Of a DNA stretch of 64,000 nucleotides, positions 8,185 to 16,800 are shown in pieces (position 1 is the stretch's first letter; each line of letters opens with the position of its first letter). The stretch comes from Nitrosomonas communis. GTDB lineage: Bacteria; Pseudomonadota; Gammaproteobacteria; Burkholderiales; Nitrosomonadaceae. Made by a program: the position numbers and the translations under genes. The stretch lies in NCBI RefSeq assembly GCF_024102715.1, contig NZ_JAGFJM010000089.1:1-64000 (forward strand), read 5' to 3'. The notes beneath the pieces are model-generated. The model was given only the letters and a program-made list of their open reading frames with translations, did not search any database and had not been told where the DNA came from.

Positions 8185-8330
8185 GATCTCGTGGTTACAT
8201 CCTACCTTCCGAACGAGTTGGCAGGCGTCGCGCTGTTTCGCCCGCGAGTCAAGCGATATCACTGGCTAAATCAATCTCCGCGCCTTTTGCATCGATTAGA
8301 TAGCGTATTCTCCGCAGCATGTTTGCCACA

Positions 8331-8444
8331 TTCCCTATCGGGAATAATTTGATAGAATATCGACTGGCTCCTTAGTAATTTTCCCGATCAGGTAAATTTC
8401 CTTGCGCTGAAGCGTCCTTAATCTTATAATTTCCCGAACGGGAA
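8331..8444 (+). promoter_or_regulatory. Three evenly spaced operators upstream of hipBA
   Basis: Three copies of one palindromic site: TTCCCTATCGGGAA at 8331-8344, TTCCCGATCAGGTAA at 8381-8395 (one arm degraded) and TTCCCGAACGGGAA at 8431-8444. The starts are exactly 50 bases apart. The last ends 18 bases before the hipB ATG. HipB-type antitoxins autorepress through paired inverted sites, so this is very likely the hipBA operator array. The promoter should lie between the sites. Confidence 0.75.
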
Positions 8445-8461
8445 AGTTATTGACCAAAACC

Positions 8462-8716
8462 ATGATTCCTATCGATTCTACACAAGCGCTCGGTGCAGCG
8501 CTGAGGGCAGCACGCAAGCAACTGGACCTAACGCAATCCGATCTGGCACTGGCTGCTGGGGTGGGTTTGCGTTTTGTAGTCGATCTGGAAGCAGGAAAAC
8601 CCTCTGTGCGGCTAGAGCAGGTGCTCCGTGTGATCGATGCCCTGGGTGGCCAAGTACAGATCGCCGGATTGCCAGATTTACTGACAGCAGCCAAGGCAGC
8701 ACGTCATGATGCATGA
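8462..8716 (+). CDS. hipB: HipB-type antitoxin, XRE helix-turn-helix
   Basis: An 84-aa DNA-binding antitoxin. The helix-turn-helix spans about residues 8-60 (LGAALRAARKQLDLTQSDLA, then GVGLRFVVDLEAGKPSVRLE), typical of HipB. It binds HipA to block its kinase activity and represses the operon, presumably through the three operators just upstream. The ATG at 8462 is preferred; a TTG at 8450 would add four residues. The gene overlaps hipA by 11 bases, the usual coupled arrangement. Confidence 0.88.
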   Translation: MIPIDSTQALGAALRAARKQLDLTQSDLALAAGVGLRFVVDLEAGKPSVRLEQVLRVIDALGGQVQIAGLPDLLTAAKAARHDA

Positions 8717-9980
8717 ACTCGAAGTCTGGTTGCTCGCTGATAAGGTCGGTACCCTGTCACTGGCGGGCGGGCGGCTGAGCTTTTGTTATCACGCCAGTTG
8801 GTTGGCCAACTGCGACGCGGTAGCACTATCGCGCTCATTGCCGCTTCAGGCGGAACCCTTTGATGACATCCATACCCGACCTTTCTTTGCCGGACTGTTA
8901 CCGGAAGGACATTTGCGGCGATTGATCGCGCAGCAGTTTCAGGTATCGGAGCAGAATGATTTCGCTTTGCTGAATGCGATTGGCGGTGAGTGCGCCGGAG
9001 CCATCACGTTCTTACCAAAAGATGCAGCCCCTCAAATGGGCGGCAAGGGAGAAGTGCAGTGGCTGGACGATCAACGGCTGGCCGACATCCTGGATGAGTT
9101 GCCCCGTCGCCCGATGCTCGCCGGTCAGCACGGGCTGCGCTTGTCACTCGCAGGCGCTCAGGACAAGCTGCCGGTGGTGTTTGATGGGCAGCGCTTTGGC
9201 TTGCCCCTGAGAGGACATCCCAGCACACATATTCTGAAACCGCCGATTCATGCCATTGAGAGCAGTGTGGTCAATGAAGGCTTCTGCCTCGCGTTGGCCC
9301 ATACGATGAAGTTGCCGGCCGCCGAAGCACAGGTTCATCAAGCTGGTAACCGCCGTTTCCTGCTGGTCACGCGCTATGACCGCCAGCTCGATACAGAAGG
9401 CAGGCCGACGCGCTTGCATCAGGAGGATTTCTGCCAGGCACTCGGCGTAGTGCCGGAAATGAAGTATCAGAACGAGGGGGGGCCCGATTTGAAAGCCTGC
9501 TTTGATCTGCTGCGGCGTGTCACCCGCCCCAGTGCGCCCCAGGTGCTACGCTTGCTGGACTACGTGGTGTTCAACGCACTGGTCGGCAACCACGATGCAC
9601 ACGCCAAGAACTTCTCGCTGCTGTATGTGGCCCCGCCATCCAAAGTTTCGCCAACTCTGGCACCACTTTACGACGTGCTGTCGACTGCCATCTACCCGAA
9701 TCTCACTCCAAAGATGGCAATGAAACTGGGCAGCAAGTATAAGTTCAGCGAAGTTCAAGCCCGGCACTGGGAACAATTTGCCGAGGCTGCCGGGTTGGCA
9801 CGCGCACTGACCCGTAAGCGCATTCTTGGTATAGCGCAGGCACTGCCAACGGCTGCGCGCGCCTTGCAAGCTAGCCCCAAGTTCGCGGGGGAGCCCTTGC
9901 TTGATCAGATCGTCACTCTGATTGAGCAACGCGCAGCGCTGACTGCTCGAGGCCTGACTGAAGGTGATGATTCCGCCTGA
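8706..9980 (+). CDS. hipA: HipA family serine/threonine kinase toxin
   Basis: A 424-aa toxin kinase. It has the HipA N-terminal region (ARSLPLQ-like ALSRSLPLQAEPF, then FFAGLLPEGHLRR near residues 58-70), a Gly/Ala-rich nucleotide loop (LSLAGAQDKLPVV), the catalytic motif NHDAHAKNFSLLY with Asp near 297, and LYDVLST near 322. HipA of E. coli phosphorylates GltX and causes growth arrest and persistence; the target here is unknown. Length and all key residues look intact, so the toxin should be active. It is paired with hipB and ends before a dispersed repeat. A hairpin CGAAC-GCGT-GTTCG follows the stop but has no T-run. Confidence 0.92.
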   Translation: MMHELEVWLLADKVGTLSLAGGRLSFCYHASWLANCDAVALSRSLPLQAEPFDDIHTRPFFAGLLPEGHLRRLIAQQFQVSEQNDFALLNAIGGECAGAITFLPKDAAPQMGGKGEVQWLDDQRLADILDELPRRPMLAGQHGLRLSLAGAQDKLPVVFDGQRFGLPLRGHPSTHILKPPIHAIESSVVNEGFCLALAHTMKLPAAEAQVHQAGNRRFLLVTRYDRQLDTEGRPTRLHQEDFCQALGVVPEMKYQNEGGPDLKACFDLLRRVTRPSAPQVLRLLDYVVFNALVGNHDAHAKNFSLLYVAPPSKVSPTLAPLYDVLSTAIYPNLTPKMAMKLGSKYKFSEVQARHWEQFAEAAGLARALTRKRILGIAQALPTAARALQASPKFAGEPLLDQIVTLIEQRAALTARGLTEGDDSA

Positions 9981-10201
9981 CGAACGCGTGTTCGATTCAG
10001 ATTCGGGAATTGAACTGAACTCGGAAAGCAACTGAGTTTGAAGCCCATTTCCGGCGAGCAATCCAGCCAGAAAACCTGCTTGATTGCTCGCTCCCATGTC
10101 GCATGGTTTGAGTACTTTTCGATCGAATTCACAATGGTTCATACCAGCCCACAACGCTTCGATTCCGTACTTTCAATAGAGGTTTGGTGCGGGTTCCGAC
10201 C

Positions 10202-10500
10202 CCACCATCACCAAAGACCAACCCTTCATCTGGTTGGTTCTTTTCGCCTACTCTCGCGTATTTGCGCGGGCTCATGCGTATTCTTGCGGACTTCTAGGTT
10301 CCCCAAAATCCCACAAATTCGCCCACTTTTTCTCTCTTTGCGTCATTATTCTCTTCACCCTTACCCGTCTTGCAAGTGCGAAGTCCGCAAGTATCTAAAA
10401 TAACATTCATATATATGATAGCTTACAATCTGGCTAATCAACTCAACTGTTTTTTTTAGCATTGGTAGACGAAGGAAACAGCTTATATTTCAGTAAATGG
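10202..10500 (+). repeat. Dispersed repeat, copy 3 (long form with perfect inverted ends)
   Basis: This copy begins CCACCATCA like copies 2 and 4. Its core is bounded by a perfect 12-base inverted pair, CTTGCGGACTTC (10283-10294) and GAAGTCCGCAAG (10380-10391), enclosing ATCCCACAAATTCGCCCAC and CTCTCTTTGCGTCATTATTC. To the right a further 110 bases match copy 4: ATAACATTCAT, ATAGCTTACAA, CTAATCAA, TTGGTAGACGA and GGAAACA. The rest of the gap after hipA (9981-10201) shows nothing identifiable. The next gene starts about 110 bases past the repeat end. Confidence 0.75.
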
Positions 10501-10613
10501 AAAATTCTGGAAATCGCCTGATCATTTCTACTCATACTAGTGTATAGGTTGCATGGTAAATCGTTTAGAATGTTTTTCAAATCAACCGAAAAATCTTCCT
10601 TACCAGAAATTTT

Positions 10614-11762
10614 ATGCATCAGCAAAAAGATCTTTTTACGCATCAGGATACCCTAGCTAATTTGCACGAAAATATCCCACTAACGGAAAAACTGCGTTTC
10701 TTGCATCAAATTATTCGCCAGGATTTTCCATTCCTTGATCGTTTGGCAATAGCACTATTTGATGAAAAAACGCAAATTCTCAAAACTTACACGCACAGCA
10801 CTGACGGAAATGATAGCCCGGTAACAACATATGAAGCGCCACTCAGCTCGGCGCCTTCGTTGCACGCCATCATCGCGCATCGCCGTCCTCGTTTGGTGCA
10901 GGATCTTAATATTTTTTCCCAAGGCACGCATGAGCACACCAAGCGCATCGCTGCCAAAGGGTACAAATCCAGTTACACCATGCCGCTGTATCAAGGCAGA
11001 ACCTTTATTGGTTTTTTGTTCTTTAACTCGTTGCAGGAGCATCCTTTTACACCACAATCGTTGCGTCAGATTGATATTTATGGGCATTTGGTCGCACTGA
11101 TGGTGATCAATGAACTGACGGCAATCCGCACACTAATTGCCGCAGTTCGCGCAGCACGCAGCATGACGCATTATCGTGACTTGGAAACTGGCTCGCATAT
11201 CGACCGCACCGCGCACTATGCACGCCTGATTGCTCGCGAACTTGCCAGTAACTATGACATTACAGATGAGCAGATTGAGCATATTTTTCTGTTTTCACCG
11301 ATGCATGATGTGGGCAAAATCGGCATTCCGGATAATATTCTGCGCAAACCCAGTCGGCTTGACGACAGTGAACTCGATGTAATGAAAACACATCCGGAAA
11401 AAGGCCGCGAAATTATCGACGCCGTGCTGAAAGATTTCAGTTTAGGCACTTTCGGTCATGTCGATATTCTGCGCAATATTGCGGAATATCATCATGAAGC
11501 GATGGATGGTAGCGGCTATCCCAAGGGTTTGAAAGGCGATGAGATTCCAATTGAAGCACGCATCAGCGCGGTTGCGGATGTGTTTGACGCTTTGACATCG
11601 CGCCGCGTGTACAAAGCAGCGTGGACAAATGAAGAAGCTTTTGCAGTCTTGCAGAAAATGTCGAATGTCAAACTGGACCGCGATTGCGTCAATGCATTGA
11701 TCAACAATCTCGATAAAGTAATAGCGATCCAGCAACAGTTCCGCGATGAAGAATTGATTTAA
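10614..11762 (+). CDS. GAF-HD-GYP protein, probable cyclic-di-GMP phosphodiesterase
   Basis: A 382-aa cytoplasmic signalling enzyme. Residues about 25-165 form a GAF-like sensor region. The HD-GYP domain follows: HIDRTAHYARLIA, catalytic HD in MHDVGKIGIP (H231, D232), RKPSRLDDSELDVMKTHPEKG, YHHEAMDGSGYPKG with GYP at 301-303, and ADVFDALTSRRVYK. Key metal-binding residues are present, so hydrolysis of cyclic-di-GMP is expected. The input bound by the GAF part cannot be read from sequence. It stands alone between repeat copies 3 and 4. The start ATG has only a weak ribosome site. Confidence 0.9.
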   Translation: MHQQKDLFTHQDTLANLHENIPLTEKLRFLHQIIRQDFPFLDRLAIALFDEKTQILKTYTHSTDGNDSPVTTYEAPLSSAPSLHAIIAHRRPRLVQDLNIFSQGTHEHTKRIAAKGYKSSYTMPLYQGRTFIGFLFFNSLQEHPFTPQSLRQIDIYGHLVALMVINELTAIRTLIAAVRAARSMTHYRDLETGSHIDRTAHYARLIARELASNYDITDEQIEHIFLFSPMHDVGKIGIPDNILRKPSRLDDSELDVMKTHPEKGREIIDAVLKDFSLGTFGHVDILRNIAEYHHEAMDGSGYPKGLKGDEIPIEARISAVADVFDALTSRRVYKAAWTNEEAFAVLQKMSNVKLDRDCVNALINNLDKVIAIQQQFRDEELI

Positions 11763-11986
11763 TGGTTTTGTCGCATTAACCGCAAAAAAATGTATGTTTT
11801 GGATGAACGGATTTAAATCTACGCCTTCAAAACTAGGCGCGGCCTCTCATCTGTTAAATATTCATTAGTCAAATAGGTGCAGTAAATCGCTATTATCTTT
11901 GCATCTATTGTCATTGATCCCAAGAAATTCTCAACTTTCCGCAATTGCTAGCAATCTTCCGCACCCGTGTTCACCTCCCTTAATCT

Positions 11987-12280
11987 CCACCATCAAATAT
12001 TATCAACCATCTATCTAACTGATTTTTTATACCCACCTCTACGTGTCTACGCAGGTTATTGGGGGTTCTTACGGGCTTCAAAGTTTCAAAAAATCTTACA
12101 AATTTGCCCACCTTTTCTCTCTTTACCTTATTTTTCTCTGACCTCGCTGTCAATAAATTATTGAAGTTCGCAAGCGTCTAATATAACATCCATACAGATC
12201 AATAGCTTACAAGTGGACTAATCAATTAGTTTTTGTTGGCATAGGTAGGCGAGGGAAACAAGCTCGCATTCAAAGAATGG
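11987..12280 (+). repeat. Dispersed repeat, copy 4 (long form)
   Basis: It matches copy 2 at its left end (CCACCATCAAATATTATC, CCATCTATCTAAC) and copy 3 at its right end (ATATAACATCCATA, ATAGCTTACAAG, CTAATCAA, GGCATAGGTAGGCGA, GGGAAACA). Inverted ends are CTTACGGGCTTCAA (12068-12081) and TTGAAGTTCGCAAG (12161-12174), imperfectly complementary. It occupies most of the gap between the HD-GYP gene and the CBS-domain gene; 11763-11986 holds nothing I recognise. Confidence 0.75.
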
Positions 12281-12386
12281 AAAGAGCGTGGAACGCCTTC
12301 AACCAAAGCCGATTGTATTGAAACTTGGTCAAGCTAATAAATTAATAATTTTTATTAATACCCGAGCGCAACTGGGCGCTCTAATT

Positions 12387-13712
12387 ATGGAAATTGCGCT
12401 ACTTCTTGGACTTATTATTCTTAACGGCATTTTTGCCATGTCTGAGATTGCTTTTGTCATGGCACGCAAGGCACGCCTACAGAAGCTTATCAATGCAGGT
12501 GATAGCGCTGCCAAGGCTGCTTTGGAACTAGGCAGCGACCCTAACAAGTTTCTCTCCACCGTGCAAATCGGTATCACTTCGATTGGCGTTATGAATGGTA
12601 TTGTCGGTGAAGCAGCACTAGCCGGACCTTTGAGTGCCTGGCTCACTACACTAGGCATACCCTCGCCCCATGCCGGCTATCTAGCTACTGGCCTCGTGGT
12701 CGTGAGTATCACTTACTTTTCTATTGTACTGGGCGAACTTGTTCCTAAACGTTTAGGGCAAATTAACCCTGAACTACTTGCACGGCTAGTGGCTCGCCCC
12801 ATGATGTTACTTGCGACCCTAACGAAGCCTTTTGTATTTCTACTCTCGACTTCGACGCAACTCTTACTGCGTCTATTCGGTATTAAAGACACTAACCGAC
12901 AAGTGCTGACGGCGGAAGAACTGTATCTGATGCTGGAAGAAGGCTCGGAAGCTGGTATTATCGAGCGGCAAGAACACCAAATGGTAAAAAACGTATTCCG
13001 CCTGGATGATCGCCAGATCGCATCGCTCATGGTGCCACGTAGTGAAGTCATCTATTTTGACGCTAACGAAAGTCTGGAAGAAAATCTGCAACGCTTTGAG
13101 ATGAGCCCGCATTCGCGCTTTCCAGTAGTGCGCGGTAACTGGAGTAATATCTTAGGAGTAGCAAGCGCACGCCAAATGCTGGCGCAGACCTTGCGTGGCG
13201 GACAACCGAATCTGACCGAAGGCCTGCAGCCCGCGGTCTTCGTTCCTGAGTCACTCACCGGCATGGAACTGCTGGAAGAATTTAAGAATTCCGGTGTGCA
13301 GATGACTATAGTCGTGGATGAATACGGCGAAGCACAGGGTATCGTGATGTTGCAAGATGTGATGGAAGCGATTACCGGTGAGTTCAAGCCGCGCAGAATT
13401 GAAGAATCCTGGGCGATATCCCGCGATGATGGCTCGTGGCTAATCGATGGTCTGATTCCGATTCCTGAGCTTAAAGATCGGCTCAAGATCAATCAAGTGC
13501 CGGAAGAAGAACGTGGTCGCTACCACACGTTAAGTGGTATGGTGATGCTGCTTTTGGGCAAAATCCCGCAAACCGGCGATCGGTGCGAGTGGGAAAACTG
13601 GATCTTTGAAATCGTCGATCTCGATGGCTTGCGTATTGACAAAGTGCTGGCAATGCCTAAAACCGCTCTTGATGAAAAAAATGATGCGGACAAGACGGGA
13701 CGCGCTGAATGA
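12387..13712 (+). CDS. CNNM/CBS-domain membrane protein of the hemolysin/CorC type
   Basis: A 441-aa inner membrane protein. An N-terminal CNNM (DUF21) domain has about four hydrophobic segments (IALLLGLIILNGIFAMSE, then FLSTVQIGITSIGVMNGIVG, ITYFSIVLGELVPKRLG). Paired CBS domains (MVPRSEVIYFDAN; VVDEYGEAQGIV) and a C-terminal CorC_HlyC domain (DGSWLIDGLIPI to LDGLRIDKV) follow. Related proteins are implicated in magnesium or cobalt efflux and membrane stress; the historical hemolysin name is not a proven function. ATG 12387 is chosen because it places the first helix right at the N-terminus; a GTG at 12288 would add 33 polar residues. Confidence 0.9.
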   Translation: MEIALLLGLIILNGIFAMSEIAFVMARKARLQKLINAGDSAAKAALELGSDPNKFLSTVQIGITSIGVMNGIVGEAALAGPLSAWLTTLGIPSPHAGYLATGLVVVSITYFSIVLGELVPKRLGQINPELLARLVARPMMLLATLTKPFVFLLSTSTQLLLRLFGIKDTNRQVLTAEELYLMLEEGSEAGIIERQEHQMVKNVFRLDDRQIASLMVPRSEVIYFDANESLEENLQRFEMSPHSRFPVVRGNWSNILGVASARQMLAQTLRGGQPNLTEGLQPAVFVPESLTGMELLEEFKNSGVQMTIVVDEYGEAQGIVMLQDVMEAITGEFKPRRIEESWAISRDDGSWLIDGLIPIPELKDRLKINQVPEEERGRYHTLSGMVMLLLGKIPQTGDRCEWENWIFEIVDLDGLRIDKVLAMPKTALDEKNDADKTGRAE

Positions 13713-13823
13713 GGTATGCAGTGTAGTTTGGAGTTCTTCCGGAAAATGCGTATCTGGTGAGTGGGTCCTTCTTGAGAGAACTCAAGAGCAGGAATTACAG
13801 CCACATCTCCAGAGCAACCAAAC

Positions 13824-16800
13824 TTATCCGAGTTGAATCAAGTTCAGCAACTCCTGGGCGCTGATCTTACCGCTGATTTCACCGCCTTCCAGGACGCTGT
13901 CGGCAAGATCGCGCTTGTGCTTGTGCAGCGACACGATCTGCTCCTCAATGGTGTTTTTCGTCACCAGCCGGTATACGGTGACGGGGCGTTGCTGGCCGAT
14001 GCGGTGGGCGCGATCGGAGGCTTGATCCTCGACAGCCGGATTCCACCAGGGATCCATGTGGATGACATAGTCCGCCGCCGTTAAATTCAGGCCTACGCCA
14101 CCGGCTTTTAGGCTGATGAGAAAGACATCGCCCTGTCCTGCCTGGAAGGCATCTACCCGCTTCTTGCGTTCCGCTGGCGGGGTTTGGCCGTCCAGGTATT
14201 GATAGTCGATGCCTTTTCCATCCAGATAGCTACGAATAAGATTGAGATGGTCGACGAACTGACTGAACACTAAGGTTTTATGGCGATTATCGAGAAGCTC
14301 ATCCACAACTTCGCCAAACAACGCCAGCTTGCTGCTGGGAAGACCCAGATCCGGCGCTACCAGCTGCACATTGCAGCAGGTCCGGCGCAGCTTAGTGATC
14401 GCTGCTAATACTTTGAAGCGTTTATCTTCCTCGGATCCCTGAGTTTCATTCAGTTCGTTCAAGAGCTTGCGGCGCAAAGCTTCGTAAAATACTGCTTCCT
14501 GCTCGCTCAACTCCACTTGCAGCTCGATCTCGGTGCGCGGCGGCAGCTCATCCAGCACTTGTGCCTTGGTTCGCCGCAGGATGAAAGGTTGAATCATACG
14601 TTTAAGCCGCTGGCGCGCTTCACGATCCTGGTTGCGCTCGATAGGCCCTGCGAAGCGGCGGTTGAAGCTTTCCAGAGAACCGAGCAGGCCAGGGTTGATA
14701 AATCGGAATAGATTCCAAAACTCACCCAGATGGTTTTCCACCGGTGTTCCGGTGGTGATGATCTTGAACAAGCCCTGAAGGGCCATGGCCTGCTGGGAAC
14801 GTTTGGTGGCCGGATTTTTGATGAGTTGAGCCTCATCCAGCACGATGGTTTGCCAGGTGGGTACGGCCAGAAGCTGACCGACGGATTCCTGTTGCAATAA
14901 GGCATAACTGCAAATTAAAAGGTCCATTGGGCGTAAACCCTCGATCAGCTTTTGCCGATCACCGCCACCCAGGATTTGAACGTTGAGAGTCGGCGCAAAA
15001 CGTTGCGCCTCGCTCTGCCAGTTCGTGCAAACCGAAGTCGGCGCAACCACCAGAGCAGACCCCTGGTTGGCCCGGCTCAGGATTATAGCCAAGGCTTGCA
15101 AGGTTTTCCCCAAGCCCATATCATCGGCTAAGCAGGCACCCACGCCCCAGGCGGCCAGGCGGGACAGCCATTCGAAGCCGTCACGTTGATAATCTCGCAA
15201 CTCCGCCTGCAAAGTGGACGGGAGCTTCGCTTGGATTTGTTCTGCCTGACGCAATCGCTCCAATTGCGCTCGCCAGGCGGAATCACCTTGAAACTCACCC
15301 ACTTCTTCAGCGATTTCATCCATGACCGGCAACGCCAACGCATGGAGTCGCTGTTCCTTGCCGTGTTTTTCCGAATAAGCACGTAGATCGCCCAAACGTT
15401 TTTTGAACGCTTCCGTCAGGGCCAGAAAGCGGCCTTCATCGAGGCGGATGAATTTACCCCGAACGCCTTCCGTCAATTCCAACAGGCGCTGCATATTCAA
15501 CACCTGTCCGTCGTCCAGCTTGAGCTCACCGCTGACGCTGAACCAGTCACGTTGCTGTTTGACCTTAATGCTGAACTGACTTAATCCAGCCTGTCCCAAC
15601 GCCTTGAGTTTCTCGCCTTGTGGCCATTCGATCTGGGCCTTATCACCTGCCTCCTGCAGTTCCAGCAAAAACTCCAGGCTACTTTCTGTATCTGCCAACA
15701 GCCAGTGAAAAGCCGTCACCTCTTGCGCTTGATTGCCGAGACTGGGGCAGAGCGCGATGAGTTCGTTCGCTAGTTTCCGCTCGAGCTTGAGATCGCGCAG
15801 GGTTTGCAGGCGCTTGCCACCGATTTCCGCAATCAAGCTGGAGCCACCGGAACCGGGGGTGCAATACGAACCCTGTTCGCCAAAGGGGCGGGTCAGGATA
15901 GCGACGCGTAGTCCCTCGCCTTCTGGAATCAGTTGCACGTGGGGACGCGCATGCGCCACAACTGTCTCGGCGGCAGCCAGTTCTCCGCCACCGATGTCTG
16001 AATGGATGGTCACCAGGGCGGATACTGAACCCAGGCTGGCCAGAATGCGCTCCTGGGCGGAGACCGGAGCTTCGATTCCCTTACCGATGATTTCCGCGAG
16101 ACGATGGTGCTCCGGTTTCAGTTCGACAATCTTAAGGCGGGTCAGGCCGTCTTCAGCCAGCACCACGCTCTCTTCCTCATCGCACAGCGGCCAGAATTCG
16201 ACTTTGACTTGCTCGCCCCTGGGCTTTTTCCTGACCCGTAATTCCGGCTCGGCAGCGACCAGCTCCACGGCGACGCCACTATCCTTCCATGACACGTTGG
16301 ACGCACCCACCATCGCTAGCCAACCGCGGTTGGACAAGGAATAACTCCCTGTATACCGGTCGGAGGCGATATGCGCGGCCACGCGACGATCCTGTGCGGA
16401 AAAATAGCTCGTCGATTCAGCCATTTCGGCAACCTTCTTCATCGACAATGACTTGCCCTTACTCCAGCCGCCACTGGCGTTGCGTTTCTGTTCCCGCGCC
16501 TCCAACGCAAAGCCAAGATAGGCGCGCTCGCGCGACAGCAACCAGGCCAGGCGATATTCGGCTGTTTCGTCCCTCTTGCCTGCAGCTGCACCACGCACCA
16601 CGGTATTCTTGATGGCGTTCAGGGCGCGTTCCCAAGGCTCCTCGTGTTGGCTACGATTGACCAGCAGTCTAATACTCTTGGCGTGCTCGAAGGCATCGAC
16701 TGCTCTTTTCATATCGGCCTGCTTTGGTTCGATCCGCGCGATCAATGCCGCTAGCTCTGCTGCAAGCCACCCGTAACCGCAATGGGCGGCTTGTTGCTGA

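Noticed and set aside
9546-10154. A 202-codon minus-strand frame opposite hipA
   Set aside because: Antisense to an intact hipA, no motif and no ribosome site.
10190-10215. GCGGGTTCCGACCCCACCATCACCA as a tRNA 3' end
   Set aside because: The T-stem does not pair properly and no other tRNA part lies upstream; the CCACCATCA part belongs to the repeat.
10038-10403. A 121-codon frame across repeat copy 3
   Set aside because: It runs through the repeat, is rich in His/Arg/Phe with no family pattern, and the matching frames in other copies are broken.
650-12280. The repeats as integron attC sites
   Set aside because: They contain inverted arms of about the right length but no GTTRRRY/RYYYAAC core, no integrase gene is present, and the genes between them lie on both strands.
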